The position numbers and the translations under genes were made by a program. The notes beneath the pieces are model-generated. The model searched no databases. It was not told where the DNA came from and saw only the letters and a list, made by a program, of their open reading frames with translations. DNA of 64,000 bases. Origin: Coriolopsis trogii (taxonomy: Eukaryota; Basidiomycota; Agaricomycetes; Polyporales; Polyporaceae). Within the stretch, counting starts at the first letter, position 1; every line of letters begins with the position of its first letter. Below, piece by piece: positions 22,309 to 33,914 of this stretch. The stretch lies in assembly GCA_020543525.1 (NCBI GenBank), contig JAHYIO010000023.1, positions 1,674,001 through 1,738,000 of the forward strand, read 5' to 3'.

Positions 22309-23233
22309 TCAAGGCGACCCTTTCGGCACCTGGCAGACGGCGTTCCCGCAGTTCGGGTCGTCGTCGTCCCCCGCCTGGGGGTCGGCGTAGTCCACTTGGC
22401 AGATGACGTTCCAGAGCGCCTCGTTCGCGAACCACGAGTAGCTGTCCGCGTTGTTCGTCGCGATGCTCTTGTCGAGCCCGCGCGTGCCCGTCGGCCCGTA
22501 CCCGCCGTCCTCGTCGTCCGTCTCCTTGCTCAGCGGGGGCGCGACGAGCTGCGTCATGTGCCTGTCCAGAGTCCCCAAGACCACGAAGCAGAGTCAGCGA
22601 GTGGGTTCGCGCAGGCTGTCGAGTGTCGGAGAGAGAGAGAGAGACGGCCGCTCACGTGTACTCGTGCAAGAGGATGGAGCCCATGGTGTCCATCTTCCAC
22701 GTCACCCTGTCCCCGATCCAGTCGCAGCTGATCTCCTGCACGTCCGTGTAGCCCTTCCCGATGCCCCCGTGGCCAAACGCGCCGGGACAGATGACGAGCT
22801 GCGGGTTCGCCCCCGCATAGTCCCTCAGCTCCGCCATCGTCTCGTCGTCGCACGCCAGGTCGCCGTCCGCGTCGGGAAAGTCCGCGCGGATCGTGATCCC
22901 CCCGAGCTTCGCGGAGCCCGTCGGGTCCGGGTTGAGCGGGTCGGACGGGTTGCCCATGATGGCGAGGAAGACGTCGCGGACGAGGGTCCGGTCCGCGTCG
23001 TTGAAGTACTTTGTGAAGATGGCCGAGCCGGAGTCGATCGCGTTCACCGCGTACGAGGCGAGCTCGATCGCGTCCCGGAAGCCGTCCGTGAGCTGCGTCT
23101 GCTGCTGGCTGCTGAAGTTGTCGCCCGTGCCGATCGACGGGTTCGTCCGCTTGAGGAGCGCGCGGGGGAGGGGGTTGGCCAGCGCCGGGGAAAGCAAGAG
23201 GGCGCAGGCGAGTATGGACTTGAAGTTGAGCAT
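22309..23233 (-). CDS. Secreted M35-like (deuterolysin-type) zinc metalloprotease
   Basis: The start ATG (23231-23233) opens a signal peptide, MLNFKSILACALLLSPALA, and a short basic pro-segment ending LLKR. The catalytic domain follows with DADRTLVRDVFLAIMGNP, ISCDWIGDRVTWKMDTMGSI and LLHEYT. One intron of about 80 bp, containing a (GA)n tract, splits the active site. The next exon opens with H-MTQLV, restoring HEYTH, an HExxH zinc motif. Downstream DGGYG keeps the Asp-x-x-Tyr-Gly of aspzincin peptidases, although the usual preceding Gly-Thr is absent. The protein is about 280 residues and lacks the long propeptide of classic deuterolysins. It ends VCQVPKGSP. A role in extracellular protein breakdown is likely. 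A TATA box lies at about 110 bp upstream. Confidence 0.82.
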
Positions 23234-23343
23234 GGTAAGTGGTGTTTGAATAGACGAAGAGAAGAGGGGGAGGTGAGGAAGTGAGAGCGGGTTGGAGAGC
23301 AGGCCAGTGCGTCTTGGGGTTTAGCACGACCACGCCCACTGAT

Positions 23344-23350
23344 TTTTATA
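23344..23350 (-). promoter_or_regulatory. Candidate TATA box of the M35-like protease gene
   Basis: The minus strand reads TATAAAA about 110 bp upstream of the start codon at 23233. Confidence 0.55.
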
Positions 23351-24172
23351 CGTTCAGACCACACCCGTCGGAGACAGACGCAGGTCAGTTTGGCAGCGAC
23401 AGCGCTGATGCTTCGTCGGCGTCGTGGGGCGGAGAATCGAGACATGCCAGCTCGGCAGGGCGGCGTTGCAATGCAAAGACCTCATCGATGATGAGGTCTC
23501 TGCACTGCCAAACCGCTTTGCAGCAGGGAATATCAAAGAACGCTCCAGCTGGATGTTTCGTCCTCGCGCTGAATGATCACGGCACGACCGGGTTTGGCGA
23601 AGAAAGAGACACGCCAATCCGGATTCCTCGGCCTATGGAGATCGAGTGCGTCTGTCGCAGCAAATCCCGACTTCGGAGAGGAGAATCATCGTTGAAAGTG
23701 ACAGTCGTGACGTCAAATGCGGAATACACAACGCTGCACGCAGCTGGTTGTGAGAAGGAATGCTGGCAACTGACATGCAACTGTAAAGTTTGAACGCTCC
23801 TGCGCCGGCCGCGCATCAGTGATGCAGTTGTGCAGCTCCTCACTGGTCAGAGGTCAAGAGACGGCGACGAAGGACAAATGAGGTCCAATGCAGTCGATGT
23901 CAGGAGCACTGCGAGAACAGCATGTTGTCATTGAATAGTGTGGAACTTGAGAACATCATCGAGCGTTGTTGCCAAGTTGAATGCTCAGCCGCGGCATCTC
24001 AGGTATGGAGATGAGGCAGCTCCACCTGAAGCTGTGCTAGAGAATGGATGCAGTGAATCAGCGCCCACAGCAATGCGGAGTGGTGTCTCGGGGATGTGCT
24101 ACGACAGTATTTGAAAGACCAGAGGCCTCTCTCTTCACGCTCACCACGAACCCTCACCAAGGCACGACGAAC
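23351..24172. other. Divergent promoter region, no gene seen
   Basis: The protease gene reads left and the next gene reads right from this interval. At about 23475-23510 there is a near-palindrome, GCAAAGACCTCATC then GATGAGGTCTCTGC, which could form a hairpin or an operator-like site. No coding exon is apparent. Confidence 0.45.
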
Positions 24173-24838
24173 ATGTCATCCACAACGCAAACCGACTTGT
24201 CTTCCCGTCCCGCGCCATCCATCTCCGTCTCGCTCTCGCTCTCGCCGTCCACATACACCCCAGGCAGTCCCGACGCAGCCGTGCCCGAACTCACCATCAA
24301 AGCGACGCTCTCCCGCTCCGCGCCCTCGCCCGTCACGATCCAGACGTACTCTACGATCTTCAACCCGGCGCTCGGGCTCAAGCGGCGGGCGTTCACCGCC
24401 GAGGACCTCTCCGTCTCCCCGCCGAGCGCGGTCGGGCTCGAGATCACCAAGGGCCCCAAACGCCCGGGGTTTGCGCGCCGGAAGGGGAGCACGGACGAGA
24501 AGTACTACCTCACGCTGCGCCCGGGCGAGGAGACGGTCGTCAGTGTCCCTTTTAACGCCGTGCGGCGGACGATGAAGAGGGAGGACGGGGAGGGGGAGCG
24601 CGCGGTGTTCCTGCCCGGGCACACGTACCGGCTGGGGGTCTCTGAGGAAGGGAAGAGGGTGCGGACGTGGTGGTGGGGGACGGCGGAGGACGTGCTGGAC
24701 GAGGCGGAGGGGGAGAGCAAGGACGTGTCGGGCTTGGAGGGCAAGGGCGACCTAGTGCTGGACGCGGGGGCGGGGGTCGAGTTCAGGATCGCAAGCCCGA
24801 AAGCGGACGAACGGCGGGCGGGCGAGGGGCAGGTCTGA
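24173..24838 (+). CDS. Uncharacterised single-exon protein, about 221 residues
   Basis: The start ATG follows AAC at 24173 (MSSTTQTDLSSRPAP), and a single open exon runs to TGA at 24836-24838. The frame shows codon-position GC bias typical of its neighbours. The N-terminus resembles a beta-sandwich: SISVSLSLSPSTYTPGSP, ELTIKATLSRSAPSPVTIQT, then LEITKGPKRPGFARRKG and YYLTLRPGEETVVSVPF. The C-terminus is acidic. There is no signal peptide and no membrane segment. I do not recognise a characterised family; similar short beta-rich proteins are common in Agaricomycete genomes. No function is proposed. Confidence 0.7.
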   Translation: MSSTTQTDLSSRPAPSISVSLSLSPSTYTPGSPDAAVPELTIKATLSRSAPSPVTIQTYSTIFNPALGLKRRAFTAEDLSVSPPSAVGLEITKGPKRPGFARRKGSTDEKYYLTLRPGEETVVSVPFNAVRRTMKREDGEGERAVFLPGHTYRLGVSEEGKRVRTWWWGTAEDVLDEAEGESKDVSGLEGKGDLVLDAGAGVEFRIASPKADERRAGEGQV

Positions 24839-27553
24839 GAAGAGTGGGGCTGGTTGTACGTACGCGGACTTGATGTACTCGGTAGTCACTCGCCCCCTCG
24901 ACGATCGCGTCCGGCTGCCAGGACCGGAGTGCGTGACAGCGGCCATTCCGGGCGACGAGGGCGCGTTGAAGAAGCTCGTTGGCACGCACAGCTTCACTCG
25001 TCCCTTCTCTTCGCTGCCTGCCCGGCACTCAGGTCCGTACGTCCGCGCCTGCGTCCGAGGACGGGCTTTGCATGTGCGTGAGACGTCTACTCACAGCAGA
25101 AAGAGGGTGCCCTCGGCGACACGGGATGGTTATCAGGCGCGTGCGGAGAATGCTGTTGTGGTCGCCTTGCAGTATCCTGTGAAGCGTGAACTTCCATGGC
25201 CAGGCGACAATGAGTGACGGCCCGTTTGGGAGCTGGACGCTCCACAAATAGCACCATCGCGGACTTGGGTCGACGCGTGCCAGGCCCTGGAGGATCGCCT
25301 TTTCGCCAGTGCGGACAAGCTCGAGGTGGCTGTTGCAAGGAGACGTAAAATCACAGAGCGAAAATGACGACGAAAGAACTTCAACTCACTGCTGCGACGC
25401 GACGCGACGAATGATCAGCCCAAGTCCGAGCCGTCGATATGCACGGAACGCTATCTCATTACGTCTTCCGCCGTGCCACTTGTTTACGCCTACCGGAGGC
25501 ACTGGAAGACATTGATATGCGCGAGTCTCTGTACTCACTTGTCGATAGCAGATCGCAGAAGGCAAGTCCGTGACGGTCTCTCGGTGCCCTACGTGTACAA
25601 GAAGCTTCAGAGTCTGAGAAGTGACGCGGACGAACCTAGGGCCATTGACGTTTATGGGGCACCTCCAACGCCGTTTCTAGGCGGCTTCTCCCTTGAACGC
25701 GACCGCACTAGCACGTCGGCACGTCCCATCTTTGTCCCCTCCGCGCTCGGACGGAGGGCTGCGAAGCGCGATAAGAGAACCAAGAGGGGGATCATCGAAC
25801 GATAGGAAGGGGAGCGCGTGAAAGAGACGCAACGCATTGCACGCGCGGAAGAACGTGCGGAGCGAGCAGAGAGTTCGGAGCGCACTGTGCATCTTCCGAA
25901 CCACCCAGCTTCTTCCACGTACAAGCGACCACGTACCGTCTCCTCTTGTCTCTTGAAACTCTTGTCGTGCCAGAACATCAAGCACTGGCGACACGTCAAT
26001 TTGCGTAGACTGCACCCCATTTACGGCGGTCGTCGCACATGATGCCGCACACACGAACCGTCTGCCGGACGGAGGAAGCGGCCGTGCGTTCCTGATTCCT
26101 GAAAGCCGTGCGTCATGGCACGTCCGGCAATCCAGGACAGGCAACAATCGGCCCCGAGCGAGTGGTATGTGTGAGCAGCGCACTAAAGGAGGGTGGTCGG
26201 CGAGGCGTCCTTGGTCAGAGAGTGTGTGTGCCATTGCTATCGGGATCAGCAAAGACTGCTACTTCAGGAGATCCACACTCGAAAACGAACATGGAATGAG
26301 GGAAAGCTCTGTTGTCCCTGACATGGGTCGACGTCGGATGCGTTGCCATCTTTCTTGCATGCATCCGTGTGGTGCCGGGCAGTGCCGGGCTCAGTGTTAT
26401 CAGAGAGCGACTCGGCGGCGACAGGCGTTCGCCACTAGCGTGCTTCGTGGCCGTTTGGGGGAAGCGTCCGCACGCGTACGCATTCCGAATGTAGCCAGGA
26501 TCGCGTTGTGTCTTCCACAAAACAGGAGGAGTGATCGCATTAGGAAAGGGGAGATCGGTTGGCGAGTACCGAGATGGTGGATGTCTTGGAGCTGCACAGC
26601 GCTACCGATACCGACGCGCGCCGCGCACGACACAACGCGTCCCCCGTCCGTCATCGACGGCTAATTCAACCGAAAGAATGAGGGAAGAGGCGCGCTGTGT
26701 CGAACGTTCATCATGCTGAAGCTCCACAGCACCCACGCTTCGGAGGTGAAATTTCACAGATGCGGACTCGGAAGACGACACGCAAGCACAGAAGATATCT
26801 CGAGAGCAGGAGATAGATACCTCGTCGGGCGATAGGAGGAGAGCAAGCCAAGTGTGCGACACGTCGGCCGCACCGGTGCTGCGTTCAGCGGCGCAGAGTC
26901 GAGGACGAATGAAGCCTGCGACGGGGCAGAAAGTTAAATTGGGCGCTCCGACGCTTGCCCTCGGCTGAAGCAGGCGCCGAGGATTGGTCCCTTGAGGTCA
27001 TCGCCAGCCAATTTCTCTCAGAGCTCGCGAGCCAGTCGGGGCCAAGATAAAGAAACAGGGTGCGTGTTGGACGGTGCATTGTTCACCGAAAGGGCGACTG
27101 TGCTCGGGAGGAAGACGAGAAGGACGAGAGACGTACGTGAAGGCGGCTCCAAGGCCACCCCGAATCACGGCACGCATGTGAACGAAGGCGTCGGCATGCC
27201 CTGGCCACAGCCCGAAGCGGAAACAGGGCGCGAAGGCGGGAGCGGCACCGGCTATCTGGCGCCCGCCGCACCTGCCTTATGCGGACTCAACGCCCATCGA
27301 TTCCTCGACTTTCGATGCTCCCCGCCCAAAAAGGCATGCGCGCCTACGAGCGAGTTCGCGAAGACGGCGAGTGGCTTCTGTTGCCAACGCCGTTTCTGCC
27401 GGGTGGCGTATCCCCCGATTCGGCTCTGTCCCATCTTGCTCAGCCTGCTCCGCTCCACTTCGCCAATCGACCTCCCTCCTCCCGAAAATTGTTATCCACC
27501 GCAAAATGTTCACCGCGCACTTGACGTCACAGACGCCCATCATGCACACAACA
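24839..27553. other. Large intergenic region of 2.7 kb, no supportable gene
   Basis: Many short ORFs occur on both strands, the longest about 190 codons on the minus strand at 25677-26252. None shows a domain, a plausible splice chain or a good start context. I see no inverted repeats, LTRs, transposase motifs or tRNA boxes. It may hold long UTRs, promoter elements or a non-coding RNA. Confidence 0.4.
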
Positions 27554-27560
27554 TATATAA
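27554..27560 (+). promoter_or_regulatory. Candidate TATA box of the HAD phosphatase gene
   Basis: TATATAA lies about 115 bp upstream of the ATG at 27671, with a pyrimidine-rich stretch between. Confidence 0.5.
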
Positions 27561-27670
27561 CCTCCAGTCGTTTTCCAACACTCCTCACTCTGCAACTTCG
27601 CAGTCCACGAGTCATTTCTCCTCCACTATAGTCTTCATAGACTCGACATCTCCAACACTTCCCTATCAAC

Positions 27671-28837
27671 ATGTCTTCTTCACCAGCACCCACCACTTTC
27701 TACGCCGACGCCGTCCTCTTTGACATGGTGTGTACCCTCGCTGACTTTCTCTGCAGGCTGCAGCTGACCAAGGGAGTGTGTTGACAGGACGGTACCCTCA
27801 CCGACTCCATCGCCGCCGTCGAGGCAGCATGGGGCAAGGTCGCCAAAGACATCGGCCAGGACCCCGCCTACGTGATTGCGGCCACCCACGGCAAGCGCGC
27901 CGTCGACAACCTCGCCCAGTTCAAGCCGCACATCAAGGAGCACGAGATGGACGACGAGGTCCAGGCGTTCGAGGAGTCCATCCTCTACTTTGCCGACGCG
28001 TACAACACGCACGGCCCCGGCTCCCTCACCAACTCCCCCGCGTCCTCCGCCGCGGCGACGCCCGCACTGACACCCTCGAGCTCGACCCCCAACTCGCGCG
28101 CGTCCTCGCGTGCGTCGTCGTTTGTCGGCAGTCTCGCCCAGCTCGCGCCCTTCCGCCGCCCGTCCTTCCTCCACCGCGTGTCCAGTTTGCTCGCGATGGC
28201 ACCCACCATCCCCGAGGCTGACGCCGCGACGTTCGAGGACCCGATCATGGAGGAGCAGCAGGAGGAGGCGTTGAACGACTGGAAGACCACCATCGCCAAG
28301 CGCCACCAGCTCGAGGCGTGGCAGCTCGAGGCCGCCGCCGTCGACCGCTCGGTCCGCATCCTTCCTGGGGTGAAGCGCGTCATGGACTCCATCCCCAAGG
28401 GCCGCTACGCCGTCGCCACATCCGGCGCAAAAACATACGGTACGTTGCTCTCAGCCTCTTCCTAGATACTACCTGCACAGTCACTGACTTATTTTTTCAC
28501 AGCATACGGCTGCATGACCCGCGTCGGGATCACCCCGCCAGAGGTGACGATCACCGCGGACGACAAGCGGCTCAAGGCGGGCAAGCCCGCGCCCGACCCG
28601 TTCCTGCTCGCCGCGAAGGAGCTCGGGTTCGACGCGAAGCGCTGCGTCGTCTTCGAGGACTCGCCCTCGGGCATCAAGGCCGGCGTTGCGTCCGGCGCGA
28701 CCGTCATCGCCGTCTGCACGAGCCACGAGCGTTCGAAGATCGAGAACTGCGGCGCGCACTATATCATTGACACGATGGAGCAGGTCCGCGTCGTGCCCGA
28801 GGGCGACCGGCTCAAGTTCGTCATCGCGCAGAACTGA
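27671..28837 (+). CDS. HAD-superfamily sugar/glycerol-phosphate phosphatase (GPP/DOG-like)
   Basis: Three exons: 27671-27727, 27788-28439 and 28503-28837. Intron 1 lies inside the catalytic motif, so AVLFDM joins DGTLTDS to give the DxDGT nucleophile motif. Motif II is YAVATSGAKTY, motif III the Lys in LKAGKPAPDP and motif IV VVFEDSPSGIKAG, all present. This set is typical of glycerol-1-phosphatase (Gpp1/2) and 2-deoxyglucose-6-phosphatase (Dog1/2) proteins, and substrate cannot be fixed from sequence. Between the cap-domain helix HEMDDEVQAFEESILYFADAY and the rest there is a low-complexity insert of about 60 residues, rich in Ser, Ala, Pro and Thr, that ordinary family members of about 250 residues lack. 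The protein is about 348 residues, likely cytosolic. Confidence 0.88.
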
Positions 28838-29229
28838 GCGTGTGTTGCCCTGCTTTGCGCCTCGCCTTCTCGGACGTCGACTGTCTTGCCTCGTTCTTAT
28901 TGACTCGGCTCGTAGTACCGTTACCCCTTGCTGTGTCATGTTCCGCTTGTTTTCGTCCATCTGTAGTTACTCCCATGCAATCCCTTGTATATCAGTGTAC
29001 TATAGGCTCCTAGATCCTCTCTCTCCGTCTCATCCATACCACGCCCATCGGGTATATAGAGTCGTCTCGCATCTTTATCTAATAGAGCTCGACTTGCATC
29101 ATATCTACTGAGGCGTCCGACATGTGTGCTCTGAACCAGATGCGCACGTGAATAAGAACAATGACGGGTGAGGATACAGATGGGTCCACGATGCAATCAT
29201 CCATGAAGGAAAAACCGAGCGCCTTTCTC
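28838..29229. other. Convergent 3' flank, no gene seen
   Basis: This is the shared 3' region of the HAD phosphatase and RecQ genes. It is T-rich as expected for UTRs, with no coding signal. Confidence 0.4.
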
Positions 29230-32200
29230 TCAACTTCTCCCCCGATCCTTGGTAGCCGCTCTCTGACAGACCGACCTGACGACCTCGGCGACCTCCCTCG
29301 CGTCCTCCACCTCCTCGTCCACATTTTCCCTCGAGGACGTCGTCCACGCCTGCGGGTGCGCGAGGCCCTTCACCGCCCGGACCTTCTCGCGCGCACGCTC
29401 CTCGTACCCCTCGACGGTCCGGCAGAGCGAGTGCACGGCGAACTCGAGCTCGCGCGCGACGGTCGAGAGCAGGTCCGCCCTCGTCTCCTCGGTGCCAGAC
29501 GGAGAGCGGGAGGAGACGAGGTTGGGTCTCAGCGCGCTCCAGGCGGCGTCGGACGAGAACACTTTGTGGAGCGCCTTGCGGAGGCTCGTGAAATGCGCGC
29601 GGCGGATCTCGACCTGGCAGAGAGAGGAAGAAAGGAAGGAGGTGGTGGGAGTCTGGGTCAGATGCGGGTTCGGCAACCTGCGGCGTTGGCATCCCAAGGC
29701 GGGGGGGGGATGCGACGATCAGGGGGCACGTATAGGTGGACACGTACCGGGATCTTCTTTGAGTAATCTGCGTCGAGCTCGACGTCCGTCGCGGGGATCG
29801 TGATTGGAGATGCTGAAGAGTAAGAGAGGAACGGTGAGTGCGTATGCGTTATGGTTTGGGCGAGGACGATCTCCGAGGCTTTCTGGACCTCCCCTGTCTA
29901 GAGGGAGCGACAGACAGCGGGGAGGAGCGGGGAGTACGTACAAGCTCGTTCGATAGTGTGCGCACACTCCGGGTCGGACTCGGGAACGGGAAGGTCGCTC
30001 TCCCAGCTGCCGCTTCTTCCCGGTAGCTTATAGCTAGAATCTGCGACATCCTGGGCTTCGGGTTCTGGATAGTCCGCCCTGAGGTTCGAGTGTACCTCGC
30101 GCTCCTTGCCGTTCGCACTCGTGGTAGAGCTCCCGGGCTCGTCTCCCGGGGCTATGCCACTGACAGGCGGGGCAGCGGCAGAGGAGACGTCAGATCCTGG
30201 CGCGCTCTTGAAGGGGACTTTGAAAGGGACCTTGAAGCCCCGGCCTAACGTCTGTTTCAACTTTCCGGCTGTGTACCATCGAAATTAGCGGCTCGTTATC
30301 TACGTCAAGCGCCACAAGACTCAAGAAGAAACAAGTAGGCCTTACATATGGGTATTGGCACGGGGGGCGGGCCCGTCTTCGCTTTCTTGGACGGACCCGG
30401 AGCACTGTGACCGTATTCTGAGCGATCCGGCCGTTTGAGCGAGGACGGTCCTGAGCTGTTGCGGCCGGCGGAAGACGAAGACGATGCAGTGTCGAGCGGG
30501 AATGGTCTCAATTTACGCGACATTGCAGCGGTGGTGCCTTTGATGCTGGGATTGCCTGCCATACTTGAGCCTGCGTCCGGGTCTGCGTCATCTAGCCCAA
30601 CGCGGGGCTGCGGCCGCCAAGCGTGCCTGTCCACTTCATCCTGGGGAGACAGTGCCTGCTTGCGGTATCTGACTTTGTCCGGGTACTTGCATACCTGGGC
30701 CAGGCGAGAGAAGAGTCCGTCAGCTTGTTCGATCGACACTTTGTGAGTCGGCGGTACGAACGTCGCACATCTGGTTGCAGTACGTCTTGACGACCTCAGG
30801 GTCGCGCAGGTCGATGTTCTCTCCAAAATATCTGCAGATGAGCTGAGGGCCCGTCAGTACTCCGAGAGGAAGTGGGTTGAACTACATATACCGACAACAT
30901 GACGACATATATTGACATTCTCGGCGAAGTCGAGCAACTACCAAGAAAGGAATTCTGAGAGTGAGTATCAGAAGGAGACGGCATGCAAGGGAACGCACAG
31001 CAGACAGGCTATCCGCAGCCCTCTGACTGGGCTCTGGACCGTTGTTGGACTCGGCTCGGACAATACGTTTAGAGTGTGAATCAGAAACCCAATGCTTCAC
31101 ACGGGCGGCATCCTCGCGTGCTAGGAGTTGGGTGAGTTTGACGCTCCATATTGTCTCCAGGACCTGGTTGAACACTTACAATAGAAAAGGACGCATTTAG
31201 CCGGCTGAGAAGGTCAACCATCGATGAGGACTCCGTCTTCCGCACACAACAACGCAGCTCACAAGACCATCTCGACCTGCTCTGCCTATATGCCAACATG
31301 AATACGTCGCTCACAAAGGTGCACATATGCGTACCTGTTTCCTGGTAGTAGCCTGGAGAAGAGTCATGAGTATGCACATATAGCAGCATATGTAAGTGGC
31401 TCGCGTACATACCCTCGAAGCTCTTGGGCATGTCGAAGTGAATGATATACCTGAGAGTTCAAAACAGCCGTTGACAGGCGTAGCGATTCATAGGTCCAGA
31501 GATACGTACCGCACGTCTGGCTTGTCGATTCCCATGCCGAATGCAATCGTCGCACATACCTGCAGCGGACAGGTCAATATACATAATAGCACACTTCAAG
31601 ATGAAGCACGTACTACATCCACCCCTCCAGGTGTGCCGTCGCCGCCTTCGCCCCAATCTTTCAGGGTTCTGTCCAATTCGGAGTTTCTGGCGAAATACAG
31701 TCAGGCTTTGGCCCTCCGGCAGACGTGATCAAAACGGTGCCTCACTTCAACCCTCGATGGTATGCCTTAGCATTGATGCCTTTGCCGCCCAGGAATCGTG
31801 CTAGCTCATCGCATACAGCCCGCGTGCGACAATATACGATACCTGAGGACGCACGTCCTCGCCGACGATGCAGACTCTCGATATATTCATACGTATCGAT
31901 CATATGGGCACTGGGATTTGGCGAACATAAGTAGCGGACCTGGAGGACGTACGTATCAGCAACCCAGTTCAATGAAGAGTGTCAGAAAGATGCTACTTCG
32001 TAGTATAGGTTCGCCCTATTGAAAGGATGTATTGCAACGAATAGGCGGTTGTGTTCCATCCTAAGACTACGAATGATGTCCTGTCGCACACTTCAATGGG
32101 TAACATTATCAGATATTTGCTGGTGAGGATGAGCATTCGTGCTATGAACTCACGTTGCCGTTGCTGTAGCAGTGAGTGCCATGATGGGGACGTCCGGAAA

Positions 32201-33265
32201 CTTGTCTCTGAACGAACCAAGGCGGCGGTACTCCTCGCGGAAATCGTGACCCCATTCCTGAAGCAGATAAGGTTATGCGCGTTGTCGCCGATCGATTCTG
32301 ACTTACAGAGATACAATGTGCCTGTGTCCGTCGTCTGCTCAGCTCACAATAATGAGACACAGAAAGGAGCTGCCAACCTCATCCACTACCAGGCGATTCA
32401 GCTCGTCCCTACGGTGGAGCTCGTCCATGATTTTGCGCAATTCTGGAGTGCAGAATTTCTCCGGGCTGACTGAACCGGGGGGTCAGGGAGTTAGATATCT
32501 GTCGAACAAACCACTTTACCATAGAGCAACCGTGTCGACGGCTGCTCAGAGCGGAGATCCTGGAGCACGTAAGCTTTGTCGCCATAGGATGTTTCTGATG
32601 TCAGTGACGCGACGGGTACGCCCAGTCCAAGTAGCTTGGATAGCTCTGAGAATATACGCGTAAGTCTCTCAAATTCCTCAGCCAAGCAACTCAGAATCAT
32701 ACGGTTCTTCATCAAGGCTATTTGACAGGAGGTCATCAGCAGATCCAAGACCAATTACAATACCCCACTTACCTAACAATGGCGACACCACAACCGTCAC
32801 GCCGTGCTAAAAATGAATGAATGCGTGGGCAGATGCACATTGCATACGTGCTGTTGAGGGTGTTACATACATTCACAGCTGTTGCGGGTACTTGGAAACA
32901 CAAGCTCTGCGACAAGAGGTCATTTGAGACGAACAAAGACTAGGTACAGGCGGCATACCTTGCCCATACCGGTGGGTGCAATCACAAGAACATCAGAACC
33001 TGATGACAGACGTCATAAACAGGAAACCTCTTGCCAGCTCATCATACATACCAATAATGGCAGCCTCCACAATCTCTTCTTGCTTCCCTCTGAAGGTCGA
33101 GTGGCCAAACGCTAGGTACGTGCGCGACGTCGGTTGCAAGCATATATGTGGTGCAGGCTATGCACTCACTTTTCACAAGGACACTAGGAAGATCAACAAG
33201 ATATGTCAGCATATAATGCATCTCTACCCGCAGGGATGGATAACCAACTCGTTGCAAGCCTCCAT
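29230..33265 (-). CDS. RecQ-family DNA helicase (RECQ5-like layout)
   Basis: The ATG at 33263-33265 opens MEACNEL, which splices to [19 protein letters not shown]. All helicase motifs are present: APTGMGK-S (motif I), VVDE-AHCIS (DEAH), [39 protein letters not shown] and YYQETG-RAGRDG. The zinc-binding cysteines follow as C-RHVVICRYFGE and CNQMCDVC. The DEAH box is split by a 15-nt microexon at 32307-32321. The C-terminus is disordered ([16 protein letters not shown]) and then helical, [19 protein letters not shown] to [20 protein letters not shown], reminiscent of the region after the helicase core in RECQ5. The helicase starts almost at the N-terminus, unlike Sgs1/BLM. Many introns (15 or so), so exon edges are approximate. 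It unwinds recombination and replication intermediates. Confidence 0.88.
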
Positions 33266-33404
33266 GTTCCCCAACACGGCCTTCAAACAGTAATGAGAGC
33301 CGTGATAGTCAAACTCAACGGATATTCGTCAGAAGATCTCAACGCAGTACTTTCAAACGCTCCAGCTTCAGTATGATCGAAAGGACGGGCGAGTTGTTTA
33401 CCGT

Positions 33405-33842
33405 TCACGCGCGAAGTGGCTGGAACGAGGAAGAGTTATGAAGGAAGCGCTCGAGTCGCGTCTGTGGCAGTGAGTTAGGTTCACACGACTCTAAACGCGC
33501 TCATTTCCCAGCGTGTCGATCCTTGAATCTGAAACATACATCCTCTTTTTTGGAACAGCTTCGTATCGGTGGTGAGAACGTATGGCTCATATGGTGGGAT
33601 CGCGACGCACCGGAGACAGTGCGCGGGAGGTAGATCTGGATCCTATAGACTGTGACGTACGGTCCCGTGATATGAGTCACATCGCGTTCTGAGTCAGCGA
33701 CGCGGTAGCCAGAGAGGCGTATGCAGCTGTCGCTGAGGTCATCATCTCCAGCTGCTTGTTCGCTGATCGTGTCCACCCTCTTCGTTGGAAGTGCATCCAA
33801 TTCAGACCAGACCTTGTACTCGAACAGCTCGCATCTCTCCAT
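33405..33842 (-). other. Possible small gene between RecQ and RAD4 (doubtful)
   Basis: A minus-strand frame starts at an ATG (33840-33842), giving MERCELFEYKVWSELDALPT. It continues through IRLSGYRVADSERDV and GPYVTVYRIQIYLPRT, faintly like the first strands of a PX domain. Two acceptable introns would then add SRIDTLGNER and TRLERFLHNSSSFQPLRA, with a stop at 33405-33407. The usual PX basic and RYSEF motifs are missing. It would leave only about 70 bp between its start and that of RAD4. It may equally be a chance frame in the divergent promoter. Confidence 0.25.
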
Positions 33843-33914
33843 TACACCACGTCTGGGTGAGCCCCCAACACAAACGGCGGAACGAACAGAAGATATAGAC
33901 TTCAGCGTGACCGC

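Noticed and set aside
25677..26252. 191-codon minus-strand ORF in the 24.8-27.6 kb gap
   Set aside because: Composition is Arg/Ser/Leu-rich without motif, and no flanking exon gives a sensible extension.
30435..30746. 103-codon plus-strand ORF within the RecQ gene
   Set aside because: It is antisense to the RecQ disordered region and shows no independent support.
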